From positions 1-18,140 of the forward strand of contig JWZX01001760.1 in the NCBI GenBank assembly GCA_001275005.1: DNA of 18,140 nucleotides. The letters are read 5' to 3'. Both the position numbers and the translations under genes were made by a program. Source of the DNA: Chrysochromulina tobinii. Lineage: Eukaryota; Haptophyta; Prymnesiales; Chrysochromulinaceae. Under the pieces are notes generated by a model. It was not told where the DNA came from and did not search any database. It saw only the letters and a list, made by a program, of their open reading frames with translations. Of the stretch, positions 1-8,768 are shown piece after piece. Positions within the stretch are counted from its first letter, which is position 1. The number at the start of each line of letters is the position of its first letter.

Positions 1-356
1 CCCCGCCGCCACCATCGCCCTCACCACCGCCCTCGCCGCCCTCGCCGCCTCCACCCTCGCCCTCACCACCGCCATCGCCCCCGCCGCCGTCACCGCCACC
101 GCCTTCACCGCCTCCGCCATCACCGCCTCCGCCGTCACCCCCACCGCCATCGCCTCCGCCACCTTCACCTTCACCGCCGCCGCCGTCACCCCCGCCGCCC
201 TCGCCCTCGCCACCGCCGCCGCCCTCGCCGCCGCCGGCCTCGCCCTCACTACCGCCGCCGCCCTCGCCACCGCCGCCGTCACCGCCACCGCCCTCGCCCT
301 CGCCACCACCGCCCTCGCCGCCGCCGCCCTCGCCGCCGCCGCCCTCGCCGCCGGCG
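1..356 (+). repeat. Low-complexity Ser-Pro(3-5) coding repeat
   Basis: Imperfect CCN-CCN-CCN-CCN-TCN tandem codons encode SPPPP, SPSPPP and SPPPPP blocks without a stop. This is the ectodomain of the kinase gene and continues beyond the left edge. Such blocks are typically hydroxyproline-glycosylated in algal and plant extracellular proteins; that modification is inferred. Confidence 0.85.
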
Positions 357-3134
357 ATGAGCGTCGTCGACTTCGCCATCCAGCTCGCCGGCGACGTCTC
401 CTCCTTCACCCCGAGCGTACGGACCGAGATGAAGGGTGCGATCGCGGCCCGGGCGGGCGTCGACCCGTCCGCGGTGATGGTGACAGTAACGTCGGGCAGC
501 GTCATCGTCGGCGTGCGCATCCTCACCCCCACAGTCATGGCGACCTCGGTGCAGTCGGCAATGGCCAGCGCGACGAGCAGCCCAAGCAGCGCGACCGCTA
601 TGCTCGTGAGCGTCGCTGGCGTCTCGATCGCCGTGCTCGCGGTCGTGACGCAGCCCATCATCGCTAACGTCGCACCTCCGTCGCCGCCACCGCCTTCGTC
701 ACCCTCGCCCTCGCCGCCCCCGCAACGGCCGCCGGGCGCGCTAAATAGCGCCGGTGGCGGCGCCATCACCTTCCTCGCGATCGCCGTGCCCGCGGCGTTT
801 GTTGGGCTGCTGTGCTGCCTGGCGATGATCTGCTGGTGGAGGAGGCGCAGACAAGTCAAGCTGCCGCGCAAAGATGCCAACCACTGGCTCCGCAATGTGT
901 CCGTGAGCACGGTCACCGCAGACGACCATCATCAACAAGAGCCACCCGCGGCCTCCATCCCCAGCGGCAGCGGCAGTGGCGGCGACGGAGGTAGCAGTGG
1001 CGGCGTTGGCATCGAGATGAGCGGTCACTTCGATCGTTCTTCCAGTGCCAAGAACCGCATGACGCGGGCGCAGGAGCTCCTCAAGGAGTTTGAGCTCGAC
1101 GCGCGCGAGATCAGGATCCTCGAGAAGCTCGGCGAGGGCGGGCAGGGGGTCGTGGTGCGCGGCTGGTGGCATGGGATGGAGGTCGCCATCAAGCAGCCGC
1201 GGCCGCTCAAGGGGAGCCGCGGCAAGCCGATCTCGCCGGATGCCTTCGGCCCAACGTCCCCGCACGATTCGTTCAACCAGGCACTCCGGCGAGAGGTGCG
1301 CGCGCTGTCCCGCGTGCGCCATCCGAATGTCATCAAGCTGCACGGCGCATGCTTCGAGCCGGCACCGATGGTCCTGATGAGCTACGCACCGAGCGGCACA
1401 CTGCAGGACGCGCTCGACAACCACCAGTTCCAGACGCCCTTGGCCATGGTGCGGCTACTCGCGGGTATCGCGCGCGGCATGGAGGCGGTGCACGCGCACA
1501 AGATCATCCACCTCGACCTGAAGCCGGAGAATGTGCTCATCGGGCCGCTCGACGTGCCGTGGATCACCGACTTCGGGCTCTCCACCTCCGCCAACATGAC
1601 CTCCATGTCGCATTCGACTGTGGGCGGGCGTGGCACGCTGCCCTTCAAGGCTCCCGAGCTCTTCGTCCATCCGCCGCGCGTGGGCCCCGAAGCTGACGTC
1701 TACGCCTTTTCCATCCTCGCGTGGATCGTCGTCTGTGGCGAGCAGCCGTACGCGAAGATGCTGGCGGCTGCGACGTCGTTACCCCAGGCGGTGATCCAGG
1801 GCGTGCGGCCGACGCTGGCCAACCCAAACGAGGAGTGGCAGGACAAGACCATCGGGCTGATGGTGAGGCTGATCGAGGGCTGCTGGCACGCCGATTATAC
1901 GCAGCGCCCGACCTTTGGCAGCGACAGCGCTCCCGTTGGCGGAAGCCGCGAGGAGGGCGGAGAGGGCAGCAAGGGGGCGGGGAGCGGCGTCGTCGCGAGG
2001 CTCGAGAAGATGGAGTACTCACTCTCCAAAGGACACGAGATGGAGGCGTCGCAGCTGGCGCTGGCGACGCGGCTGATCTCGACAGAATCCGAGGCGGAGA
2101 CGCTGGGCATCGCCCTCGTGCAGATTGGCGTGGCACAGGGCGACGCGAGGACGACGGAGGCGGAGCAGTCAGACCTGGCAGAAGAGAAGGCAGCCTTGGA
2201 GACGTCGCAGGGCCTGCTGCGCCAGCATGCCTTTGCGCTGCTCTCGCAGATGCCTGGCGGTACCGGCGGCGAGCTCGCGAGCGCGCTGAGTGTGATGCTG
2301 CAGCAGCAGTCGGATATGTTCCGACAGGCGATGCAGGAGCTGAGCGAGAGCGTTGAGCGCAGCCTCATCCGTCTTGCCGAGGGCGAGCTCGACTGCCCCC
2401 GCCTCTTCGTGCTCCTGCCGATGGAGGCAACAAGTTCGAAGCTCATGCAGCTCGTCAAGAGGGAGTTTCTCAAGGACAAGTACCGCCTCGTCTTCCTAGA
2501 CCCAGTGAACGGCTGCGCTGTGCGCTGTGGCCCTGAGGGCAACGGCTACAAGCTGGAAATGCCCAAGAAGTGGCTGGTCGAGAACCGCAATATCATCTCG
2601 GCTGGCCTTCGGATCGTCAAGATGACCGCCGCAGCAGGCTGCGTTGCGGGTCTGCCGCTGGGGTCGGTTATGGGACTGCCGTCTCAGGCGGTGTCGAAGG
2701 CGGAGGTTGAGGCGGTCAAGATGTTCGAGAGGGTGTATTCGGGCAGCGTTTTGATCGGCGAGAGCGCCCTCGGAGACGATGCAACCAGCCCGTCGTCCTC
2801 GGCCTCGCCGTCCGCGGCCAAGGCAGTCAAGGCAGCGACGGGCCGGGCGTACAAGCAGCTGCGTAAGATGCTCAAGGAGCAGTGCGAGGATGAGTACCTC
2901 GTGCACTGCGAGATGACCAAGGAGAAGGCGCGCGACGGCTCGATCGAGTTTGTGAGCGCCGGCAGCAAGGAACGCTTCCTCCACTTTGGCCAACGAGCCC
3001 TCATCTGGAACGACGAGACGCTAAAGCAAAAGGCGGCGGCCAAGGCCGCGGCGCTCAAGGAAGTCGAGGCGATGGCCGCTGCGCCTGCCGGTAAGGCAAA
3101 GGCGGCTTCGTTAGTGAGTACTGGATTATGGTGA
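3..3134 (+). CDS. Transmembrane receptor-like Ser/Thr kinase (TKL-like), 5' partial
   Basis: The frame is open from base 3, so the gene enters from outside the window; the first ATG (357) is internal to a Ser-Pro-rich region and unlikely to be the start. Residues below count from that ATG. Before it lie about 118 Pro/Ser codons (wall-glycoprotein style), then a small alpha/beta SEA-like domain (1-100), a second Pro/Ser stretch (107-126), a membrane helix (136-161) and an RRRR stop-transfer. The kinase domain spans about 253-520: glycine loop GEGGQG, VAIK lysine 279, RREV glutamate 313, HLDLKPEN 385-392, DFG 405-407, APE 432-434. The Arg of HRD is Leu, so it is a non-RD type. A helical segment (545-675) and a compact domain beginning CPRLFVLLP (680-770) follow; I do not recognise the latter. 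The role is probably signalling from the cell surface; the ligand is unknown. The last codons (LVSTGLW) read through a good donor GTGAGT at 3114, so a further 3' exon is possible. Confidence 0.85.
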   Translation, partial: PPPPSPSPPPSPPSPPPPSPSPPPSPPPPSPPPPSPPPPSPPPPSPPPPSPPPPSPSPPPPSPPPPSPSPPPPPSPPPASPSLPPPPSPPPPSPPPPSPSPPPPSPPPPSPPPPSPPAMSVVDFAIQLAGDVSSFTPSVRTEMKGAIAARAGVDPSAVMVTVTSGSVIVGVRILTPTVMATSVQSAMASATSSPSSATAMLVSVAGVSIAVLAVVTQPIIANVAPPSPPPPSSPSPSPPPQRPPGALNSAGGGAITFLAIAVPAAFVGLLCCLAMICWWRRRRQVKLPRKDANHWLRNVSVSTVTADDHHQQEPPAASIPSGSGSGGDGGSSGGVGIEMSGHFDRSSSAKNRMTRAQELLKEFELDAREIRILEKLGEGGQGVVVRGWWHGMEVAIKQPRPLKGSRGKPISPDAFGPTSPHDSFNQALRREVRALSRVRHPNVIKLHGACFEPAPMVLMSYAPSGTLQDALDNHQFQTPLAMVRLLAGIARGMEAVHAHKIIHLDLKPENVLIGPLDVPWITDFGLSTSANMTSMSHSTVGGRGTLPFKAPELFVHPPRVGPEADVYAFSILAWIVVCGEQPYAKMLAAATSLPQAVIQGVRPTLANPNEEWQDKTIGLMVRLIEGCWHADYTQRPTFGSDSAPVGGSREEGGEGSKGAGSGVVARLEKMEYSLSKGHEMEASQLALATRLISTESEAETLGIALVQIGVAQGDARTTEAEQSDLAEEKAALETSQGLLRQHAFALLSQMPGGTGGELASALSVMLQQQSDMFRQAMQELSESVERSLIRLAEGELDCPRLFVLLPMEATSSKLMQLVKREFLKDKYRLVFLDPVNGCAVRCGPEGNGYKLEMPKKWLVENRNIISAGLRIVKMTAAAGCVAGLPLGSVMGLPSQAVSKAEVEAVKMFERVYSGSVLIGESALGDDATSPSSSASPSAAKAVKAATGRAYKQLRKMLKEQCEDEYLVHCEMTKEKARDGSIEFVSAGSKERFLHFGQRALIWNDETLKQKAAAKAAALKEVEAMAAAPAGKAKAASLVSTGLW

Positions 3135-3755
3135 ACTTTGACCGCCGCTTGCAGCACATGCTCACCAAGTCGCGACTCGCAAGTGTGCACGTTTGCTTAA
3201 CGTACATCGACGTGAAAATGGTCTCGCGACTTTGATTTGCATGTGATGTCCATGCAACTGCAGGGGGAGGGCGGGCGAGATGGGGACTCGGTCTGCTCCT
3301 AATCTGCAGGTGTACGCTCTGATGAAGTGGAAAGAGAAGCGCCCGAGAACGGGGAACGCTGGGGGTTAACCGAACCGCGAACGGGGATGAGATTGCGTCT
3401 CCGTCCGCCGCCGCGCGGAGTCATTTTAGTGTGTGGGCCGCGCATGGGGCCGCATGGCCATGGGGACATCAAAGGACCGATCGACCGAGATGAAAGAAGT
3501 CATACGTGATACGATACGATTTCGACGGCCTGGTTCGTGTAATCTGTAAATGTGCGACTGTGTAGTGTGAACTGTACTTTGTGTGCGGTTCACCATGGCC
3601 GGCCGGCTGGGTGCTGGGTGCGTGACCGCGTATCGCCGTCATCTTTGAAAGCGTCTGTCATCTTCTCGATCTCATCTCGAAGGCGCCTCTATGGCGTAAT
3701 GCACAAAGTAACCAGGCGGTCTGTGTGTGAATGACAACCGATTGCCGCGTCACAG
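3135..3755. other. Intergenic, convergent gene ends, no gene seen
   Basis: This 621-bp stretch separates the kinase stop from the stop of the minus-strand SAP-like gene. It is less GC-rich than the genes. Short open frames here (for example 3327-3509 and 3552-3734) show no recognisable protein features. It must hold both 3' UTRs; I see no clear polyadenylation signal. A GATAC tandem (around 3507-3520) is the only local repeat. Confidence 0.6.
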
Positions 3756-4943
3756 TCAGTGCCAGCGTGGCTTCTTTGCACTCAGCTTGACCGCGGAGAG
3801 TGCACGCTTCTCAGTGACGTGGCCAGGTGGCAGCCTCGCTGACGCAGACCCCTTGCAGAGCGACTTCTTGCAGACAGCGCTCGACATGGCGCTCGTAGGG
3901 CGCCGGAAGGTTGGCGAAGGACGCGCCGAGGGCGAGGAGCGCGGCAGTGACGTGGGCCGCGGCAGCGATGATGGCCTTGGCGAGGCGAGCAGCGACGTGT
4001 GGGGCACGGCTGCCGCCGGGCAGTCGCTGACGACGCCTGCCGCACCGTCGCCTTGCGCCTCAGCAACGGCCGCCGCTGCCACCGCGGCAGTCGTGGCTTG
4101 GCTGGTCGATCGCGAGACGATTATCGCGTCGAGCAAGGTGGAAGAAAGAGAGCTGAGACTCTGCCTAAGCCGGCCGTGCTTCGCCGCGGGCGAGGCCGCG
4201 AGCACTGCGACGCGCTGGTGGATGGCGGCGAGGAAGTCTTCTCCGCTGCGCGCGTCGGTCGGCTCTGCAGCGGACTTCGCAGCGCTCACGCTCGCGGCGG
4301 CGCTCGCGGCGGCGCCTTCTTGCAAAGCTCTCGCGGCATATGAAGGCACCACGCCGAGATGGAGCAGTTGCGCACGGCTGCTGGTGGCCGCGGCACACCG
4401 AGATGCCGCTGCTCGACACGCCAGCGCCGGCCGGATCGAGGCGGACGCAGGCGGCGAGGTCAGCGGCGGCAGCAGGGGTCGCAGTGCCTGCGGGGGCGGC
4501 GGCGGGGCCTGTAGTAATCCCCGAGACGTGCTGCGCTCCACTTCCGCATGTTCGACGATGGAGAGCGGCAGGCGGAAGGCATCAGCCTCGGCGGGCAGAG
4601 GTGGCGGCACTGAGGCTGATGGAGGGTCCTCTCCGGAAACCTCGGGTAGGTCAACGTGCTCGACTGGCGTCTGCCACGTCTTTCGCTTCTTCTTTCGCTC
4701 ACCGCCCTCAGGTGACGGCGGCTTGGCCAACGCGGCGGCAGGCTCCGCAGCCTCTGCAGCCTCCACAGAGTGACGGTCTCGACAAAGCTCCGCGATGATG
4801 TCACACGATTTTGCGTTCGCTTTGCAGCCGTGACGTTTGGCGACAGACTGGAGCTCACGCCGCGAGAGGGCCTGGAGCGCTTTGAGCGATAGGTCGTCCT
4901 CGTCGATGCTCACGGCGCGCACCATGTCGCCGTCGGGGTTCAT
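3756..4943 (-). CDS. SAP-like domain, Ser/Pro-rich basic nuclear-type protein
   Basis: A 395-residue intronless protein read from MNPDGDM. In-frame upstream ATGs exist (ORF open to 5306), but using them would run across the divergent promoter and the start of NUF2, so 4943 is preferred. Residues about 18-52 form a helix-turn-helix-like SAP segment (LSLKALQALSRRELQ, then AKRHGCKANAKS). A KKKRK nuclear-localisation-like cluster follows, then a Pro-rich stretch, an Ala-rich helical region, and a Ser/Pro/Arg/Lys-rich basic tail. SAP motifs bind DNA, and in NuSAP a similar segment sits in front of a basic microtubule-binding region; that comparison is only an analogy. The divergent neighbour is the kinetochore gene NUF2, which makes a chromosome or mitotic role plausible. 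Low-complexity sequence beyond the SAP segment prevents a firm assignment. Confidence 0.72.
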   Translation of the reverse strand: MNPDGDMVRAVSIDEDDLSLKALQALSRRELQSVAKRHGCKANAKSCDIIAELCRDRHSVEAAEAAEPAAALAKPPSPEGGERKKKRKTWQTPVEHVDLPEVSGEDPPSASVPPPLPAEADAFRLPLSIVEHAEVERSTSRGLLQAPPPPPQALRPLLPPLTSPPASASIRPALACRAAASRCAAATSSRAQLLHLGVVPSYAARALQEGAAASAAASVSAAKSAAEPTDARSGEDFLAAIHQRVAVLAASPAAKHGRLRQSLSSLSSTLLDAIIVSRSTSQATTAAVAAAAVAEAQGDGAAGVVSDCPAAAVPHTSLLASPRPSSLPRPTSLPRSSPSARPSPTFRRPTSAMSSAVCKKSLCKGSASARLPPGHVTEKRALSAVKLSAKKPRWH

Positions 4944-5142
4944 GACGCGGCAATTCAAAAATGCGGAATTTCGCGGAGATGACACGACGAGTGCGCGAAA
5001 AAGCAGGCGATACTCCATTTCACACACTCGCACGTTGCCCCTCTTGAGGCCAATTCCCTCAGCTATTCTCCACTTCACACTCACACCTTTCCCGCGCCCG
5101 CGCTCAAAGCACCGGTCCTCGGTCGCCGCTGCCGCCGTCGCC
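4944..5142. promoter_or_regulatory. Bidirectional promoter, SAP-like gene / NUF2, with E2F-like sites
   Basis: A 199-bp gap between two divergent start codons. TTTCGCGG at 4969-4976 and GCGCGAAAA at 4993-5001 (TTTTCGCGC on the minus strand) match the E2F/DP core TTTSSCGC. A CCAAT box lies at 5050-5054, about 90 bp before the NUF2 ATG. E2F plus CCAAT elements are typical of S/G2/M genes in plants and animals. No TATA box is evident. The motifs are seen; the function is inferred. Confidence 0.5.
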
Positions 5143-6614
5143 ATGTCCCAGGTGGAGCACTTCACCTTCCAGCTGCTCAGCAAGCCCCAGCTGCTCGAGA
5201 TCCTCTCGGAGATCGGCGTGTCGGTCGTCGAGGACGACCTGGCCAACCCCGTCGACTGGAAGGTGAAACAGATCTTCGAGAAGCTGATCGAGAAGATCCT
5301 CAACAAGTCGCGCGAGGACTACGCGCAGGTCGACTTCTACGCGGCTGAGCGGCTCGAGAATCCGGAGCTTCATGATGACTCGGTGCCGATGATCAACTTC
5401 TACAAGCTCTGCCAGAAGCTGCTCGCCACCGCGGGCGATGTCGTGCCCGGCACCAGCGAGGTCGACTTTGGCCTGCACGACCTGTGCCGCCCGGACAAGA
5501 AGCGGCTGCGCCAGCACCTGAGCGCGGTGGGCAACTTCGTCATGTTCATGGGCGACAAGGAGGGCACCTTCATCGAGATGGCCGAGCGCACCGGGCTGCT
5601 GCGCGAGCAGAAGGAGAAGCTCGAGGCCGAGTGCGCGCGGCTCGAGAAGCTGCGCAAGGAGCTGCTCGAGCGGCGCGAGGCGGAGAAGCCGTTGGCGGCG
5701 CAGCTGGAGGCGGAGAATGCGAACACGGAGGTCGTCCTCAGCCAGCTCTGGGAGCAGGAGAACCAGCTGCACCCGAAGAAGAAGGAGGCGAAGCGGCAGA
5801 AAGAGGAGGCGGCAGACGCGCTGATGGAGGTCAAGCTCCATTTGCAGAACGCCGCTGAGGAGCGCGACGCGCTGCGGGTGCAGGTGGTGCCGGACTCGCG
5901 CAAGCTCAAGCACGACCTCGCCGCGCTCCAGAGCGGCGTCCAGGCCGCGCGCGCCGACGTGCGCACGCTCGAGCTTCAGAGGGCTCAGCACGCGACCCAG
6001 GTGGAGACGCTCGAGCGTGCCGAGACGGCGCTCGACGAGGCGCTGAGCGTGCAAGTCGAGTGCGAGGCGGAGCAGGCGCGCGTCAAGGAGACGCAGCGCC
6101 AGCTGCGCGAGTGCACGGAGCGCGCCACCCGCACGGACGCCGAGAAGGCCGAGACGCAGCACCAGATGCGCGCGTTCACCAAGCGCATCGAGTCGGAGCG
6201 AGCGCGCCTCGAACGCGCGCGCGAGCAGCAGGCCAAGCAGCTCGCGGATCAGCAGAGCGCCCACGAGGACGCGCGCCGCCGCTGGAGTGCGCTCGAGTCC
6301 GAGCGCAGCCACTCGGCTCTACAGCTCGACGAGTCGGGTGCAAAGCTGCGGGACGTGCGCGAGCGGCTCCATCGCGGCAAGATGGACCACGAGACCATCG
6401 TGCAGCAGATGGTGCAGCAGCAGAACCAGCTGGCGGGGCAGGTGCGCGCGTTACCGCCAGGATCTGCTTGCCGCGATGAACGCCCTGCATGCAAGTGCTC
6501 ACGACGGCGCCCGCTCCCCGCTCCCCACAGGTGCGCGCGTACCACCAGGATCTGCTCGCCGCGATGCGACAGGTCAAGCACTCGCAGCAGGTGCAGGCCC
6601 TCGCCGTCGCGTGA
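5143..6614 (+). CDS. NUF2: Kinetochore protein Nuf2 (Ndc80 complex), two exons
   Basis: join(5143..6441, 6531..6614) gives 460 residues, the usual Nuf2 length. The N-terminus is the Nuf2 calponin-homology domain: FTFQLLSKPQLLEIL, a DDLANP turn, ELHDDSVPMINFYK (about 76-88), and DLCRPDKKRLRQHLSAVGNF (113-132). From about 150 to 450 it is continuous heptad-rich coiled coil. Nuf2 pairs with Ndc80/Hec1; the two CH heads help bind microtubules at the outer kinetochore, and the coiled coil joins Spc24-Spc25. The ATG at 5143 begins the conserved domain directly. The 89-bp phase-0 intron is needed: without splicing the frame shifts after GQ, whereas splicing gives a sensible helical end (VRAYHQDLLAAMRQVKH). 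The intron opens with a diverged copy of the second exon. Confidence 0.95.
6442..6530 (+). other. NUF2 intron, introner-like: exon-copy plus module A
   Basis: Donor CAG|GTGCGC, acceptor CCCCACAG|GTGCGC, phase 0. Bases 6442-6478 copy the first 36 nt of exon 2 (6531-6566) with two substitutions and one inserted T. The remaining 52 nt (6479-6530) are the repeated module: AACGCCCTGCATGCAAGTG, then CTCACGACGGCGCCC, then a C-rich tract ending CTCCCCACAG. The same module occurs in the glycosidase-like gene 9.5 kb away. Confidence 0.85.
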
Positions 6615-6616
6615 GG

Positions 6617-6672
6617 GCGGGCCGGCAGGTGCGGGCCGGCAGGTGCGGGCCGGCAGGTGCGGGCCAGCAGGT
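6617..6672. repeat. 14-bp GC minisatellite
   Basis: About four copies of a 14-bp unit (GTGCGGGCCGGCAG) directly after the NUF2 stop codon, the last ones diverged. It lies in the expected 3' UTR. Confidence 0.8.
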
Positions 6673-6692
6673 GAGGACCGGCCTGCTCCCTA

Positions 6693-6800
6693 GGCTCCGT
6701 CGAGACGAGAGGCTCCGTCGAGACGAGAGGCTCCGTCGAGACGAGAGGCTCCGTGGAGACGAGAGGCTCCGTCGAGACGAGAGGCTCCGTCGAGACGAGG
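6693..6800. repeat. 18-bp minisatellite, six copies
   Basis: Six head-to-tail copies of GGCTCCGTCGAGACGAGA, start positions 6693, 6711, 6729, 6747, 6765 and 6783. Copy four has one C-to-G change, and the last copy ends GG. The near identity indicates recent expansion. Reading frames through it on both strands are by-products of the period being divisible by three. Confidence 0.92.
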
Positions 6801-7332
6801 GGAGGGCAGCGCGTGCGTGGCCGCAGCACGGCCGGCAGCACGGCCGCAGGCGGAGCGGCCGGCCAGGGCGCGCCTCACCGGGCGCGCGAGTACGTGGGGC
6901 TGGGGCCCAGGCATCCAGGCATGCGGGCGTGGGTGGCATGTAGGCACCCAGGCACCCAGGCATGCGTGGGCGTGGTATGGGCGGCCATGAACGGACCGAT
7001 TGACGAACCTCTCCGTCCGCAGATGGCCTTTGCATTCGGGGTAGCGTCAATCGAATGCATGCGCGTGCACGCGATCCGTGCCGCCAGGCCGCCTCGCGAG
7101 TTCCACTGTCGCGAGAGCGAACGCCGAGGGTTCGGCGGGGCGCACATCGGGCCCAAGACTCACGTTGCGCTGTAGTGTAGATGATGTGTTGCGAGTTGCG
7201 CATGGCATGTAGACACTCCAAACTCCACGGATTTTTGGCATTCACGAATCCATTCACGCTTTCACGGCTCGGATATCCGGATAGCACTTCTTCCACGTCG
7301 ACCTGCATCGCGACGATCTGCATCGTCCGACG
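6801..7332. other. Intergenic, 5' flank of spermidine synthase
   Basis: No gene is supported. The first part is GC-rich with short repeats (GCACGGCC units near 6825-6845; CCCAGGCA/GGCATG repeats at about 6905-6965). From about 7010 the base composition drops toward typical promoter DNA, and this part should carry the promoter and 5' UTR of the next gene. No clear TATA box. Confidence 0.5.
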
Positions 7333-8410
7333 ATGCCAATCAAGGTGCGATGCCCGCAGCTGCCCACCAAACTTCCGCGGCTCTCCTCCCACCCACCCGC
7401 CTCTGGCACGCCCACCGTTGCAGGATGGCTGGTTTGCCGAGTCCGAGGTCATGTGGCCTGGGCAGGCCATGATGCTCAAGGTCGAGGAGGTGCTCTACGA
7501 GGGCCGCACCGACTTCCAGGATGTGCTCGTCTTCCGCTCGGCGACGTACGGCACGGTGCTCGTGCTCGACGGTGTGATCCAGGTCACCGAACGCGACGAG
7601 CACGCCTACCAGGAGATGATCACACAGATCCCCATGCACTGCCACCCGGACCCGCAGAATGTGCTGATCGTCGGCGGCGGTGACGGCGGCGTGCTGCGCG
7701 AGGTGTGCCGGCACCCGGGCGTGCAGCGCATCACGATGTGCGAGCTGGACCCGCTCGTGGTGTCCATCTCCAAGCGCTACCTCGGCGCCTCGACGGCCTC
7801 CGCCTTCGACGACCAGCGGCTCACGCTCGTCCATGCAGACGCGGCGCAGTTCGTCAAGGACCAGCTGAGCGTATATGACGTGGTGATCGTGGACTCGTCG
7901 GATCCGGTGGGCGCGGCCGAGACGCTCTTCACCGCTGACTTCTACATGTCGCTGCGCAGGGCGATGCGTCCCGGCGCCATCATGTGCAACCAGGGCGAGT
8001 GCGTGTGGCTGCACCTGAGCCTGATTGCGGAGGTACTCAAGCACTGTAGGGAAGTGTTCCCCTCGGTCGACTACGCGTTCACTACGATCCCGACGTACCC
8101 ATCCGGCCAGATCGGCTTCCTCATCTGCTCCACCACCCCGGGCCACGTGCTGCGCCAGCCTGTGCGTGAGCCCGAGCCGGCCGTTGCCGCCTCTCTCAAG
8201 TACTACTCACCCGCCGTGCATGCCGCCGCTTTCGTGCTGCCCGGCTTCGCTGAGAAGGTGGTGGCGGCGGTGCGCTCGCCGCAGCTGCCCTCCCTGTGCT
8301 CGAGTGTGCGCACGCCCCTCGTCTCAAGCGTCAGCCTCGCCTTCGCCGCCGCCGGCGTACTCGTCGGCGTGGCCGCCGCCGCCGCGCTCGGCGCGGCGCG
8401 GCCAAGGTGA
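7333..8410 (+). CDS. Spermidine synthase with hydrophobic C-terminal tail
   Basis: join(7333..7344, 7424..8410), 332 residues. The tiny first exon encodes MPIK; the donor AAG|GTGCGA and acceptor TTGCAG|GAT are both phase 0 and give MPIKDGWFAE, the normal start region of the family (WF(S/A)E...WPGQA). The open frame also extends upstream to 7181, but that stretch looks like UTR and intron. The enzyme transfers an aminopropyl group from decarboxylated S-adenosylmethionine to putrescine. Motifs: LKVEEVLYEG (22-31), FQDVLVF, GGGDGGVLRE (88-97) for cofactor binding, CELDP (110-114), catalytic VDSSDPVG (160-167), and PTYPSGQIGF (227-236). The family usually ends near residue 290-300; here residues 304-327 are an added Ala/Val/Leu helix followed by ARPR, which could anchor the protein to a membrane. 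I cannot exclude a paralogue acting on other diamines or polyamines. Confidence 0.93.
7345..7423 (+). other. Spermidine synthase intron 1 (79 bp)
   Basis: GTGCGA to TTGCAG, phase 0. It has a pyrimidine-rich 3' half but neither an exon copy nor the repeated modules, so it serves as an ordinary intron for comparison within this window. Confidence 0.7.
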
Positions 8411-8768
8411 AAAGCATGATCGTAGTACAAGTAGAGCATGCGTGATAGACTCTCTCAGCGGAGGTCGCCCCCGCGGGCTTGCCACGACCAATGAATGGGG
8501 GATTATGCTCCAAGAAAAAGCTAGAGGCGTTGCTAGCGTAGCGAGGAACGACTGGGAACGACACCGACCTCTCTCCGTTCCCGACATCAGGATTGACGCT
8601 CGCTCCTCGCCAAACACAACGCAAACTGCGCGCACATAGTCGGAGATAGATGATAGTAATCGTCGCGCGACGTCGCTCGCACATTCACATACGCGTTAGG
8701 TCGTCAATGTCGCCGGACCGTACACCGTTGACACACTTGTTCGAGGCTCTGCTGCCGGAGAGCTCCTC
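8411..8768. other. Intergenic, convergent gene ends
   Basis: 358 bp between the spermidine synthase stop and the stop of the minus-strand gene. Composition is near 50-55% GC. I see no repeats, RNA gene or convincing ORF; it should carry two 3' UTRs. Confidence 0.6.

Noticed and set aside
3114-3154. Extra intron at the kinase 3' end (GTGAGT to TTGCAG)
   Set aside because: The donor is good, but the nearest acceptor would give a 41-nt intron, shorter than any other here; a more distant acceptor was not identifiable.
3727-4773. 348-residue plus-strand open frame
   Set aside because: Shadow of the minus-strand SAP-like gene; Ala/Ser/Gly/Arg-rich, without domains, while the opposite frame has a SAP motif and an NLS-like cluster.
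5104-6312. 402-residue minus-strand Leu-rich frame
   Set aside because: Mirror of the NUF2 coiled-coil codons (CTC/CAG complements give Leu runs); NUF2 is certain.
7181-7332. N-terminal extension of spermidine synthase from the ATG at 7181
   Set aside because: Reads through 5' flank and intron; no family resemblance, whereas exon 7333-7344 plus splicing gives the expected N-terminus.
6574-7479. 301-residue minus-strand frame with SSRRSL repeats
   Set aside because: The repeat peptide is a translation of the 18-bp minisatellite, whose period is divisible by three; no domain outside it.
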